The notes under the pieces: generated by a model
The model's input: only the letters and a program-made list of their open reading frames with translations
Database searches by the model: none
What the model was told of the DNA's origin: nothing
Made by a program: the position numbers and the translations under genes
Shown: positions 22,017 through 34,498 of the stretch, in pieces
Layout of the letters: every line of letters begins with the position of its first letter
Position numbering within the stretch: the stretch's first letter is position 1
NCBI GenBank assembly: GCA_036874045.1
Contig: CM072339.1
Span: 16,499,501-16,563,500, forward strand
Direction: 5' to 3'
Source of the DNA: Cymodocea nodosa
Lineage: Eukaryota; Streptophyta; Magnoliopsida; Alismatales; Cymodoceaceae
DNA: 64,000 nt

Positions 22017-24022
22017 TGTTTAGAATGAAAAAGTGCATAATATTTACATTTAAATCATGGTTAATTGCATAATATTTAGTTTATCATATGAGAATTACGC
22101 CATTATGTTATAATTACATTGTTATATGCTTTAATGAAAGAATCTGCATAATTTCAAGAAATTAACGTTAATTAAGTACATTTATGAACTGTCGGTAAGT
22201 TACAGGCTTTGAAATTCTTATGTCTCGAAATTTTCTGTTATTTCGAAGAGTTATATTGCATGTACCGGACAATTATGTTTTAAATGCTTAAAGAATATTT
22301 TATTATTTCTTAGAGTACACATGTTGTAACTTTAATGCATGACTTAAGTGAGTGCTCGGTAAGTTATTTGTTAACTATCTGAAATGCAACTGAGCATCAG
22401 AAAGTTAAGTTTGTAAATATCCAAAATATCTGAACTCATTAAGTTAGAATTATGCACGTGTTGAATTTAAATGCTTTATTATATCACGTGAGTTGCACAT
22501 GTATAACTCGTTAAGTTATCATAACCATGCGCGTTTAGTTACTTGAATATACACTAAGCTAACACGTTGTATTAGTGTTATAATCTTATAAGTTATTTCT
22601 TTATTGCATGTGTTTTATAGTTAAATCAACGAAGTAAGTCCGTTGAGTTACACTAACTCCACAGACCATTTATTTTCTAATATGCCACTATAGTAGTTGT
22701 AGAAATAGGAAATTCAAAGGAAAACCATGATTGCACGTATCACGCAGGAATTCACTCATAGAATGAAGAAGAAATCACCATCATTGATATGAATGAAGGA
22801 AATCCAACTGATCATTTAAGTAGAAGCAGTTACTACTGAAAGAAATATAAAAGAAGAGGAGAAAGACGAAAAGGGGGTGTGTGTAGGAGGAGAACTACAC
22901 TAATTGTAAGAAGCATCAGTAGTTCCCTGAAGCTCCACACCATTACCAAAACCACCAATATAACCAACCATTGGAGGTTTGTGAGGATACATTTCGGATG
23001 TCGGGTCGATTCCAAGCCAAACATAATGACTAACAACCATTATGAGGAGTGATCGCATCACAGGAATGGAAGCTATTTTCACCAAGCACCGACTCATATC
23101 TCAAGAGATCGTAAAGCTTCTAGCCTTGGTTTCAGGTTGATGCTAGTATGTTGAAGAGGAGATCATCTTACAATTCTTGATTCGCAATTCTATAGGAAGA
23201 TGAGACAAGATTGTAAATGATTAAGTTTTCAGTGGTGTAATCGTGTCGCATGTAATGACGGAAGTTTTTACTATCGATAGAGATTTTTACATTTCACCTT
23301 TCACTCATCTTCAGTAACATATCAAAACAAAAATACCAAAAATAACAAATTATATGTGTTTACATTTAGTATTAAAGTGTTGTATTGTTTACTTTGTATC
23401 ATGATTAATATTATCGTTGTTAGTATTTTGAATGTTTTATGTTTGTTTCATTCAAAAAATAGAAAATAGTTTTACAACTTACTAAAATTGAATTGTCCCA
23501 GATACTTAAAGATTTTAATGGTTACTATTTGAAATATTTGAATGTTAGTGTTGTTTAATGACAAATCTAATATTAACTAACATTAAAGAACTTCACTGAT
23601 GTTATTTACATTCTGTGGAACTACCCAATGGTTCGTCGAATTCCTCTGTAAATAACAATATTTAATTGGAAAAATAGGCTCATGGAGTTAACTTAAGTCC
23701 ATGAGGTTAATCTGTTGAGTTAACTATAACTCCACGGACTAAGTCTGTTGGGTTAACTATAACTCAACGGAGTGCTTTACTGAACACATATAAACTCCAA
23801 TATAAAAATTGAAACAGTACACAATTCTTACTCAATCTTTGTAGGATCGACCTGTACTTGCATACAAATACAATATACACTATGCACTTGCAGTTTAAAA
23901 TATAAATTGGACTTCATATCTAATTTGTGTGAAAAGTTGTTTGTTTACTTCTAAGAGAATTTATTAATATAGGCATAAAAAAATCAAGCAAGTTTTTGAT
24001 TTAACCTTTTACAACCAAGATA
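22017..24022 (+). mobile_element. Solo LTR, Gy1 (G-LTR) family, with target duplication
   Basis: Starts TGTTTAGAATGAAAAAGTGC, exactly like the Gy1 LTR start, and ends at 24022 (ccaagata; the expected CA has become TA). The five bases agaag occur at 22012-22016 and again at 24023-24027, a target-site duplication. Removing the insert rejoins the Co1 gag colinearly with Co2 (cagaagatcctgaggagctt there). No internal region, so it is a solo LTR made by LTR-LTR recombination. It contains the usual GTTGAGTTA / AACTCAACGG words. Confidence 0.88.
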
Positions 24023-24027
24023 AGAAG

Positions 24028-24884
24028 ATTTTGAGAAGCTTAATTGTGGGGTGGAAATAAAAGTCCACCTCAATTCAAGATTTCAAGGACCTCAACACAT
24101 ATACAATGGAGGATCCAATAGGCAATATGTTAGCCTATGAAGTATAGATGAAGGATTGGAAGGAAGAGGAAGGAGTTGCTGAAAAGAAAGTTTAGAAGAA
24201 AAAAAATTACCTTCCCTTCCACTAAAGAGCCATAGAGTTTAGAAGATGATGAAGTGTTGTTGGTAAGGAACTTTAGAAAAATGATGAAGAAAAGCAACAA
24301 GCCTAATACCTCAAGAAACAAGATCCCAACTTGTTTCAAGTGTAAAAAGAAAAGACATATACAAGCTTATTGTCCATTATAATTTGAAGAGGAACAACTA
24401 GACAAAAAGAAAAGGAGGAAGAACAAAAAGAAAATGGCATTAAAGGCCTTAGGATGATAGTAGCTCATTAAGTAGTTCATTAGATTTAGATGAAAATATG
24501 ACTATTAATATATGCTTCATAGCACAAGAGGTTTGTTCTATTTCTCCTCACTATTTTGATTTAGAAGAAGAAAATTTAGATAGTCTTCTTTACATAGTAG
24601 ATAGTTTATATGTTGTGTAGAAATTATAGGAAGGAAGTTAAAAGTTTAAATTCTTACTTAGAAGATGCATGTACTGAGTTAGAAAAGGCTTTAGTTGATA
24701 ACAAAAACTTCAAAACTAAATTGGATACCTATAGTTGTAGCAATTTTCATTTGAAAGAAGAAAAAAAAAATGCTGAAATTAATGATTTAAAGAATACTAT
24801 ATATAAATTTACTAAAGGAGAAAATGGTTTAAAAAAAATCATAGGATCTCAAAGACTAGGAGTAAGAAAGTTTAGCTTAAGGTA
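24028..24884 (+). pseudogene. Co1 gag, second part
   Basis: Resumes directly after the solo LTR. A CCHC zinc knuckle CFKCKKKRHIQAYC is visible near 24335-24375, followed by a Ser/Asp-rich stretch, CFIAQEVCS, and a coiled-coil-like tail (24610-24884). Colinear with Co2 27560-28435. Several stops. It ends where older LTR sequence begins. Confidence 0.8.
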
Positions 24885-25221
24885 TGTTACTTGTCTTGTT
24901 TGCTTAAGTATATTTTTTTGATAAGTAACAAGTAATTTTCATAAACTATTTCTCATTTCAATAACTTAGTTCATTAAATTTACTGCAAGTGCACAACATA
25001 AAATTGTTGTAAGTAAAATTGTAGTGTGTAAATTTAAGTAAATTTACAGCAAGTGCACAACATATTATATAAGTGTGTAAGTAAAGGTTGAACCCATAGA
25101 GAATTGTTGAAATCACTTTGCTTTATAAATTTTTATAGCTAAGGTATAATGTATGTTCACAATATGCTCACATCATTGATTTACAATTAACTCAATGGAC
25201 TTAGTTAATGGAGTTGTGGTT
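24885..25221 (-). repeat. Old G-LTR fragment, left part (interrupted by Co2)
   Basis: The words caagtgcacaacat, taagtgtgtaagta, ttgaacccatagagaattg and aactcaatggacttag follow the order of the minus-strand G-LTRs at 41235-41520 and 6700-6900. The left edge is uncertain (tgttacttg at about 24885 is a candidate). It continues at 33896 beyond Co2. Confidence 0.65.
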
Positions 25222-27019
25222 TGTTAGGACCTTAGTATTTTGATAATGCAAAACCTATGTGAGGAAACACATTGTATTTCACAGTTAAGTCATTGCAGCA
25301 TTAGATCAGAAGGCAGATAGAACAGATTCCATGCAGATGAACAGATGGAGAAGTTTCCAGATAATACTGTCTTAAACTTACAGGAAAATCAGACAGTTAT
25401 AGGTTCGAAGAGTAAGTTTAAAACAGCAACAATACTATCGGACAGTTAGAATAATAACTATCCGAAATTGTAAAGCCTTCGGAGAGTTATTTTATCAGAT
25501 AGTTAAGGGGATTGAATGATCGTATAGTTAAGGAGTTAACTATCCGGAAGCTTAAAGGACTTTTTAGAGAGTTACAGGTATAACTATCTGAAAGTTAAGT
25601 CATTCAACAAACCACATGCAGAAATACAGAATAGAAGCTTAAAGGACTTGTCGGAGAGTTAGATAAATATCCGAGTTTTCTTTTTGGAGAGTTAGATAAC
25701 TATTCGAGTTTTTCGGTAAGTTACAAGCATAACTTTCCAGAACTTAAGTCATTTTATTACGCACGTGCAAAATAGAGATGCCGGTAGTTGAAAGCTTAAA
25801 AGGGAAAATCGGAGAGTTAGAAAGATAACTATCCGAAATTTCAAGAGAGTTTCGGTGAGTTACAGTTTAACTATCCGAAACTTATGTCATTGAATTTCCC
25901 ATGTGTAGAATTCCAAACAGATGCTCAAATGGGTTTTCAGAGAGTTAGAAAGATAATTATCTGAAATTTCAAAAGAGTTTCGGTGAGTTACAGTTTAGCC
26001 ATCCGAAACTTAAGTCACTGAATTTCCCACGTGCAGAATTCCAGAAAGAAGTGCAAATAAGTTTTCGGAGAGTTAGAAAGATAACTATTCGAAATCCTAA
26101 AGCGTTTCAGTGAGTTACAAGGATAACCATCCAAAACTTAAGTCAGCCTTTATGCACGTGCTGAATTAAAGCAATCGGAAAGTTAACACAGACAAACTAT
26201 CCGACAAGTATATAACTATTCGATGAGTTACAGTTATAAGTATCCGATTAGTTGACAGCTCACATTTAAATATTCTGGAATCCTACCTAGTAGTAAAGGT
26301 TAAGTGATCTTTCGGTGAGTTACAGTTATTCTTTGGAGAGTTGCATAGCTAACCATCTGAAAGAATAGGAAAATCGGTAAGATATCTTGAAACGATTTTT
26401 TCTAAACGATCACTTGTAGTATTGGGACTTGATCCTAATCAAGTATAGTAGAATACACCCGTTGGAGGAAAATGTGATCATTGTACATATCAATTATATA
26501 TTCAAAATACAGACAACGGATATACAGAGATACACAGTGAGCTACACTAAAAATTCCAATTACACTCAAGTCTGCAAACAGTGAAGAATATTTAGAAGAT
26601 CTACTGTAGAAAAAGCTCTTGCACCAAAACTTTGATTGAAGGTTTAAAGTTGTTGGTTCGTGGCTTCAACCTGAAAGCTACATACAGTGTTAGTTTGAGT
26701 TTCGACCTGAAAACTCTAGAGGTTGGTTTACTGAAGCTTTTACTTGAAAACTTCTGTGTAGTTAGTTCTTGCTTTGACTTGAAAGCAAGTGTGTAAGTGT
26801 TGAAACACTTAGTGAAGCCCAAGTGAATCTTGCGGGTGGACTAGCTAAATTGGTGAACTACCTAAAAATTTGCTGTGTGTTTCTTATCTCTGTTGATTTG
26901 CATTATTAGTTTCATCTCATTACATTTTTGTTGAATCATTCGATTCAACATTAAAAGAATTTTAAAACTACACACTTTCACCATTCACCCCCCCTCTGGT
27001 GAGCCTATCAATCCTAACA
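25222..27019 (+). repeat. Co2 5' LTR
   Basis: TGTTAGGACC at the start and ATCCTAACA at the end. Between about 25380 and 26380 it is built from repeated units of about 127 bp. Clear units begin near 25806, 25933 and 26062, each with TCGGAGAGTTA, AACTATCCGAAA, TTTCGGTGAGTTA, CCATCCGAAACTTAAGTCA and CCACGTGC. Confidence 0.95.
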
Positions 27020-27021
27020 AT

Positions 27022-27032
27022 TGGTATCAGAG
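27022..27032 (+). other. Co2 primer-binding site, initiator tRNA-Met
   Basis: TGGTATCAGAG, eleven bases complementary to the 3' end of plant initiator tRNA-Met, two bases after the LTR end. Confidence 0.92.
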
Positions 27033-27070
27033 TAAGGTTAATCCTTCATAAGATTTAACCATCTAGATTT

Positions 27071-28621
27071 ATGGCTCAATTTGCTGAGGGACAAAACATC
27101 CACATACCTCCCCTATTCGATGGCTCCAATTATAACTATTGGAAGAATAGAATGGAGTGTTTCCTTAGGAGTTCTGATGTTAAACTCTAGAAGATTGTTG
27201 TTCTTGGAACTACACTTCCAACCAGCAATGTTATGGACTAATCTGAGGAGGATGAGAAAATCATCCAGTTGGATGCTAGAAGGTTGAATGCCATTTATTG
27301 TGCACTAACTGCTGATCAATATAACAAAGTATCTACATGTAAATCTGCTCATAAGGCGTGGAAAATCCTTCAAGTTACTCACGAAGGTACAAGCTAGGTT
27401 AAGGATACAAAAATCAGTATTCTTTTAAGAAAACTTAAACTGTTTAAAATAAATGATAATGAAAACATAACTGAAATGTTTTCTAGATTTACTGAAATCA
27501 TTAATAGTCTGAAAGGCTTGGGAAAAGAGTTCTCTTCACGTGAACAGGTACAGAAGATCCTGAGGAGCTTAACTATTGAGTGGAAATAGAAGTCCACATC
27601 TATTCAAGATTCCAAGGATCTTAACAACTATACAGTTGAAGAATTGTTAGGCAATTTTCTGGCCCACGAAGTTCAAATGAAGGACTGGAAAGAGCAAGAA
27701 GGAACTATTGAAAAGAAAGCTGAAAAGAAAAAGGAAATAGCATTTCCATCTACAAAAGAAGTTCCAAGCTCAGATGATGATGAGATCATGTTGCTGGCAA
27801 GAAATTTCAAAAAATTCATGAAGAAAAAGAATAAACCCAACTACTCTAAAAGAACTGTTCCTACATGTTTCAAATGTCAAAGGTAAGGGCACATACAGAC
27901 CTTCTGTCCATTTCAAACAGAAGAGGATCAAGGAGATAAGAAGAAGAGATTGAAAGACAAAAAGAAGATGGCTCTCAAAGCTACGTGGGATGATAGTAGC
28001 TCTTCAAGTTGTTCATCAGATTCTGAAGAAGAAGCTACAGCAAATGTTTGTTTTGCAACACAAGAGGTATGCTCTACTTCCTCTAGTTCAGAAAATGAGC
28101 ATGATGATCTAGACATAAATAGTCTTTTATCTACTGTAGATAATTTATATGTGAAGTGTAGAGATTTTAAGAAAGAAATTAAAAGATTAAATCATTGCTT
28201 GGAAAATTCATTTGCTGAATTAGAATCAACTATAGTTGAAAATAGGAATCTAAAATCAAATTTAGATAAGTATAGTTGTAATAACTGTGAATTAAAAGAT
28301 GAAAATAAAAATCTATCAACTACTATATCAGATTTGAAAAATACTATATGTAAATTTACTCAAAGACAAAAAGGATTAAATAAAATAATAGGATCTAAAC
28401 AATCAAATGGGAATAAATATGGCCTAGGATATGCTACACCACAGGAAATACCTTATTATGGTGGAGTGATTCGATCTTATAGAGATGGCACCACTATGTT
28501 TGCCATCAAACGAAGATCAGGTCATATGTGGCTGCCAAGAGGCAATAGATTTAATGTTTTAAGGACTAACTCCATTGGACCCAAGAAGATTTGGATACCA
28601 AAAACTTTAATTTCATTATGA
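27071..28621 (+). pseudogene. Co2 gag (broken)
   Basis: Nucleocapsid/capsid precursor of a Ty1/copia element. From ATG 27071 the peptide has FDGSNYNYWKNRME, LDARRLNAIYCAL, KAWKILQVTHEGTS, LLRKLKLFKINDNENITEM and LAHEVQMKDW blocks of the UBN2-type plant copia gag. Then comes a CCHC knuckle CFKC...GHIQTFC near 27867-27910, a Ser/Asp/Glu-rich segment, and a predicted coiled coil (about 28140-28380). In-frame stops occur after DVKL, VMD, GTS, EWK and CQR; those after DVKL and EWK look like TGG to TAG changes. A frameshift near 28600-28640 separates it from the protease. Confidence 0.88.
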
Positions 28622-28639
28622 TTTGTAGGGTGACAAGGA

Positions 28640-30224
28640 GTTTCAAGCATGTTCAACTAAATGGATTGTAGATAGTGGATGCTCAAAGCACATGACAGGT
28701 AAGAAAAGCTTTCTTGACTTAGTTAAAAACTTAAGTTCAGGATCTGTTAAGTTTGGAAATAATGAAAAGTGTAAAATAACTGCAATAGGAAATATTACAT
28801 TTGAAAATGGTATAATTGAGAATGTCTTGCATGTAAATGGATTAAAACAAAATTTGTTAAGTGTAGGACAATTATGTGATAAAGGTTATATTGTTTCTTT
28901 TGATGATAAAAACTGCTACATTATTGATCCTGCCACAAATGAAACAAAATTTACTAGTATTAGAAATTGCTCAATATATACATTAAACTTTCCATGTGAA
29001 AATTCTGCAAGCAATTCCTGTTTGGTAGCAACTAGTGAAGATGATTGGGTGTGGCATAGAAGACTTGGTCACATTAGTATGAAGAATATCAGAAAGCTTT
29101 CCACGGGTGATCTTGTTAGGGGTCTGCCTAAACTCACTTTTAAGAAGGATAGAGTGTGTAGTGAGTGTATGCTAGGGAAGTAGAAGAGAACTGCTCTTCA
29201 TAGCAAAAGTGTTGTTTCCATCAAAAGGCCATTAGAACTGCTACATCTAGATTTGTTTGGTCCTTCTCAAGTATCAAGTCTTGGGGATCGAAAATATACC
29301 TTTGTTATTGTTGATGATTTCTCCAGATTAACTTGGGTAATATTTTTGACACATAAAAATGAAACTTGCAATGAGTTCAGGAATTTCTGCATAAGAGTTC
29401 AGAATCAGAAGGAATTAACAATGGAGAAAATTAGAAGTGATCATGGAGGTGAATTTGAAAACTATGAATTTGAAAACCTCTACAATTCATTTGGAATTTT
29501 GCATGAATTCTCTTGTCCTAGAACTCCTGCTCAAAATGGAGTTATGGAAAGGAAAAATAGGACATTACAAGAAATGGCTAGAACTATGTTAAGTGCCACA
29601 AATCTACCTAAATTTCTCTAGGCAGAAGTTGTAGGAACAGCTTGTCACATTTCCAACAGAAATCACATTAGATCCATATTGAATAAGACACCCTTTGAAA
29701 TTTGGTTCGATAAAACTCCAAATGTTGGCTATTTTAAGACATTTGGATGCAAATGTTTTGTCTTAAATACAGGAAATGCTAAAGACAAGTTTGATGCTAA
29801 GTCTGAACCTACCATACTTGTTGGTTACTTCTCGAGAAGCAAAGCTTACAGAGTATATTTTGCTGAAGATAGAAGAGTGGAGGAAAGTATAAATGTTCAG
29901 TTTGATGAAGATCTATTTCAGAATTTCAAAAAGTTGAAGATTAATGATGATAGTGAAAATGAATACTTTAAAGATGATAAAAGCAAGCAGAATACCAATT
30001 CACAAGTGTTAGACCAAAATCTCAACCTTAGATATCAGAATCATAACAATTGGAAGTTTAGATCTGATCACCCCAAGGGACAAATTATTGGAAATATATC
30101 TAAAGGGGTACAACCTAGAAGCAAAGCACAAGATATCTGTAATTTTTGTGCATTTGTGTTAGAAATAGAGCCAAAATCAGTAGATGAAGCTTGTAAGGAT
30201 ACCTACTGGACAATGGCTATGTAG
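28640..30224 (+). pseudogene. Co2 protease and integrase (broken)
   Basis: The copia protease motif WIVDSGCSKHMTG lies at about 28663-28700. Then the pre-integrase domain WHRRLGHISMKNI and CSECMLGK (the His/Cys zinc site, 29050-29180), the catalytic core with LLHLDLFGPS, IRSDHGGEFEN and NGVMERKNRTLQE (D, D, E), and the tail KTFGCKCFVLN and AYRVYFAEDRRVEES. One TAG after the zinc site (29181-29183) and one after LPKFL (29619-29621, where a Trp is usual) interrupt it; another stop at 30222 precedes RT. Confidence 0.92.
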
Positions 30225-30254
30225 GAAGAATTAAATCAGTTCTAGAAAAACAAT

Positions 30255-31700
30255 GTGTGGGAACTAATAGAAAAACCTGCAGGAAAATCCATCATTGGAA
30301 CTAAATGGATTTTCAAAAACAAATTAGATGAAGATGGTAACATTTTCAGAAATAAAGCTCGATTAGTTGCACAAGGCTACAATCACCAAGAAGGTATTGA
30401 CTATGAAGAAACTTTTGCTCCTATAGCCAAGATTGAAGCTATCAGAATGTTGCTTGCCTTTGCAAGTAGTATGAAGATAAGATTGTTTCAAATGGATGTG
30501 AAAAGTGCATTCTTAAATGGAGAAATTCAAGAAGAAGTGTTTGTTAAACAACCTCCTGGATTTGAAGATGAACTTAGGCCGGATCATGTCTACAAATTGA
30601 GAAAGACTCTATATGATTTGAAACAGGCACCTAGAGCTTGGTATGAGAAATTGAAAAGATTTTTAATTGAAAACAATTTTTCTATAAGCAAAGTGGACAA
30701 CACTTTGTTTATCAAAACTTTTGATGTGCACATGTTGATTGTACAGATATATGTTGATGATATAGTCTTTGGAGCCACTTTAGAAGATCTCTATCATGAA
30801 TTTCAAAATTTGATGAAAAATAAATTCGAAATGAGCATGATGGGAGAATTAAGGTTTTTCTTGGGATTACAGATTCATCAAATGCATAATGGTATCTTTG
30901 TTAATCAAGAAAAATACTACAAAGATATGTTGAAGAAATTTGGCTATGAAAACATCAAATCCGCAAATACTCCAATGAGTTCAAGCATTAAAATGGAAAT
31001 GGATGATTCAAGTGTTGCAGTGGATCAAAGGCAATATAGAGGTATGATTGGATCCCTGTTATACCTTTCAGCCAGCAGGTCAGATATTATGTTCAGTGTA
31101 TGCTTGTGTGCTAGATTTCAAGCATCACCAAAGGAATCACATTTGAAATCTGTCAAAAGGATTTTCAGATATCTACAAGGAACAAAAGATTTCAGATTAT
31201 TCTACTCAGCTAACAGTAGTTTGATTTTAACAAGCTATAGTGATGCAGATTATGCAGGCAGTAGATCTGATAGAAAAAGCACTAGTGGTACTTGTCAATT
31301 ACTTGGATGTTCTTTAATCTCATGGTTCAGTAGGAAACAAAATTGTATAGCTTTATCTACTACTAAAGTCGAGTATATTGTAGTTGGATTGTGCTGTACA
31401 CAAATCCTTTGGATGCAGCAAACTCTAACAGATTACAGACTGAAATTTCAGAATTCAATCATATTTTATGATAACAGTAGTGCAATCAGTCTATCTAAGA
31501 ATACAGTACTTCATTCCAAACCCAAGCATATCGAGATCAGACATCATTTTCTGAGAGATCATGTGGAGAAAGGGAACATTTCACTTAAGTTTGTGCCAAC
31601 AGAAAATCAACTTGCAGATATTTTCACCAAACCTTTAAATGAATCAACTTTTAATCATATTAGACGAAATCTAGGAATATGTTCTTTACAAGATCTTTAA
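30255..31700 (+). pseudogene. Co2 reverse transcriptase and RNase H (open 481-codon frame)
   Basis: Copia RT with KWIFKNKLDEDG, ARLVAQGYNHQEGIDYEETFAP, FQMDVKSAFLNG, KTLYDLKQAPRAWY and the catalytic IYVDDIVFGAT; then RNase H with YSDADYAGSRSDRKSTSG, ALSTTKVEYI (Ala-to-Thr or similar in the usual TEAEY block) and QLADIFTKPL. This part is one open frame of 481 codons, the best-preserved reading frame of the element. It cannot be expressed as a normal polyprotein because of the upstream stops. Confidence 0.93.
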
Positions 31701-32097
31701 ATATTTTTTCATCAAGCTCACCATATGGGAGTTTGTTTTCCTACTAACCTACTCGTGTAGGATACAATCAATATCAGTTTTTATAGAAACTTAGTTTTAT
31801 ATTCCTCACCTTTTTATATAATGATAAAAAGGGGGAGAAGAATTTGGAAATTTGGTCACTTACAATATTTCCACCAAGCACTGAAAGAGAATCATTAAAA
31901 GAGAAGAAAAACTCAGCACACAGATAGGGGGAGAAGTTAGCTCAAAGTCAGGGGGAGGAATCCCTTCTCGTCAGTATAGTATTGATAAATTCCTATTTTA
32001 TTTTTCTCTGTGTGACTGATTGTATAGTAATATACTAGGGAGTGAAATGCATGTAAATAGATGTAAAGGTTTTTGTCATTATCAAAAATGGGGAGAT
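31701..32097 (+). other. Co2 3' region with multiple polypurine tracts and PPT
   Basis: Four G-rich tracts: aaaagggggagaag near 31827, ataggggggagaag-like near 31925, cagggggaggaat near 31950, and the terminal aaaaatggggagat (32084-32097) directly before the 3' LTR. The last is the expected primer site for plus-strand DNA. Repeated tracts of this kind are a Sirevirus character. Confidence 0.8.
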
Positions 32098-33895
32098 TGT
32101 TAGGACCCTAGTATTTTGATAATGCAAAACCTATGTGAGGAAACATATTGTATTTCACAGTTAAGTCACTACAACATTAGATCAGAAGGCAGATAGAACA
32201 GATTCCATGAAGATGAATAGATGGAGAAGTTTCCAGATAATACTGTCTTAAACTTACAAGAAAATCGGATAGTTACAGGTCCAAAGAGTAAGTTTAAAAC
32301 AACAGAAATACTATCAGACAGTTAGAAGAATAACTATCCGAAATTGTAAAGCCTTTAGAGAGTTATTTTATCAGATAGTTAAGGGGATTGAATGATTGGA
32401 TAGTTAAGGAGTTAACTATTCGGAAGCTTAGAGGACTTTTCGGAGAGTTACAGGTATAACTATCCGAAAGTTAAGTCATTCAACAAACCACGTGTAGAAA
32501 TACAGAACAAAAGCTTAAAGGACTTGTTGGAGAGTTAGATAACTATCCGAGTTTTCTTTTTGGAGAGATAGATAACTATTCGAGTTTTTCGGTAAGTTAC
32601 AGGCATAACTTTCTGGAACTTAAGTCATTTTATTACGCACGTGCAAAATGGAGATGTCGGCAATTGAAAGCTTAAAAGGGAAAATCGGAGAGTTAGAAAG
32701 ATAACTATCCGAAATTTCAAGAGAGTTTCGGTGAGTTACAGTTTAACTATCCGAAACTTAAGTCATTGAATTTCCCACGTGCAGAATTTCAGACAAATGC
32801 TCAAATGGGTTTTCGGAGAGTTAGAAAGATGACTATCCGAAATTTCAAAAGAGTTTCGGTGAGTTACAGTTTAACCATCCGAAACTTAAGTCACTGAATT
32901 TCCCACGTGCAGAATTCCAAAAAGAAGTGCAAATAAGTTTTCGGAGAGTTAGAAAGATAACTATCTGAAATCCTAAAGCATTTCAGTGAGTTATAGGGAT
33001 AACCATCTGAAACTTAAGTCAGCCTTTATGCACGTGCTGAATTAAAGCAATCGGAAAGTTAACAGAGACAAACTATCTGACAAGTATATAACTATTTGGT
33101 GAGTTACAGTTATAAGTATCCGATTGGATGACAGCTCACATTTAAATATTCTGGAATCCTACCTGGTAGTAAAGGTTAAGTGATCTTTCGATGAGTTACA
33201 ATTATTCTTCGGAGAGTTGCGTAGCTAACCATCCGAAAGAACAGGAAAATCGGTAAGATATCTTGAAACGATTTTTTCTGAACGGTCACTTGCAGTATTG
33301 GGACTTGATCCTAATCAAGTACAGTAGAATACACCTGTTGGAGGAAAATATGATCGTTGTACATATCAAGTATATATTCAAAATACAGACAACGAATATA
33401 TAGTGATACATAGTGAGCTACACTAAAAATTCCAATTTCACTCAAGTCTGCAAACAGTGAAGAATATTCAGAAGATCTATTGCAGGAAAAGCTCTTGCGC
33501 TAAAACTCTGATTGAAGGTTTAAAGTTGTTGGCTCGTGGCTTCAACCTGAAAGCTACATACAGTGTTGGTTTGAGTTTCGACTTGAAAACTCTAGAGGTT
33601 GGTTTACTGAAGTTTTTACCTGAAAACTTCTATGTAGTTGGTTCTTGCTTTTACCTGAAAGCAAGTGTGTAAGTGTTGAAACACTTAGTGAAGCCCAAGT
33701 GAATCTTGGGGGTGGACTAGCCAAATTGGTGAACCACCTAAAAATTTGCTGTATGTTTCTTATCTCTATTGATTTGCATTATTAGTTTCATCTCATTACA
33801 TTTTTGTTGAATCATTCGATTCAACATTAAAAGAATTTTAAAACTACACACTTTCACCATTCACCCTCCCTCTAGTGAGCCTATCGATCCTAACA
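32098..33895 (+). repeat. Co2 3' LTR
   Basis: TGTTAGGACC at 32098 to ATCCTAACA at 33895, 1798 bp, colinear with 25222-27019 and carrying the same unit array (about 32260-33260). It is followed by the target duplication tggtt. Confidence 0.95.
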
Positions 33896-34498
33896 TGGTT
33901 AACTTAATGAACTTATCTTGTGGAATTATGGTTAACTCAACAAGCTCTTAGGTAACTTAGAATTAAAATTGTAGTTTGCAAAAGAAGACAACCATCTATT
34001 GGGTGTTTCTATATATTACAAACAACATCAATTAAGCTTGTAAATGCTAATTCATATTACATTCATCATTGATTGATTCTAGCATTCAATACATCTAAAT
34101 AGTAGATTTTTAAATCAAGATTTTATAGATTTATATTAATTGATTTAAACATTCAATAATATGATTTTCTATAACTGAAATGAAATAAATACAAAACATT
34201 TAACACTACTAACAATACAAGCACAAATGATACAACATAATTTAATAAACATAAAACACAGATAATGAGTTTTGTTTTGTTTTGTTTTGTTCCTTCAGAT
34301 GAGTGAGTGGTGAAAGATAAAATTCTCTATTGACAATAAGAAAACTTGAAATACAACTTGATATCTTCTAGATGTCTTGTGTAGCAATCATCTACTACAA
34401 TTTGCTTTCACTCTTTCATCCGTATATGTTCATCTTCCAACTTGTGAAATACATAAGCTTCTCACATGAATGTTTGCATTATCAAAACACAAGGGTTC
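33896..34498 (-). repeat. Old LTR fragments right of Co2 (G-LTR, then copia LTR start)
   Basis: 33896-34350 continues the minus-strand G-LTR of 24885-25221 (words ccatctattgggtg, acaacatcaattaag, aacactaacaat, gttttgttttgtt, ttctctattgacaa). From about 34350 to 34498 the sequence is instead the reverse complement of a copia LTR start (minus-strand TGTTAGAACCCTTGTGTTTT...GATAATGCAAA). So two LTR types abut here; the junction is approximate. Confidence 0.6.

Larger units (their letters stand above)
25222..33895 (+). mobile_element. Co2: complete-ended Ty1/copia element (Sirevirus-like), 8674 bp
   Basis: Two LTRs of equal length (1798 bp), PBS for initiator tRNA-Met, gag, protease, integrase, RT, RNase H in copia order, a 3' region with multiple polypurine tracts, and a perfect five-base target duplication TGGTT (25217-25221 and 33896-33900). 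The two LTRs differ at roughly one position in fifteen to twenty in the part I compared, mostly transitions, so the insertion is not recent. The coding region carries several stops and one frameshift and is not functional. The Sirevirus assignment rests on the polypurine tracts and the Ser/Asp-rich gag tail and is less certain than copia. Confidence 0.95.
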
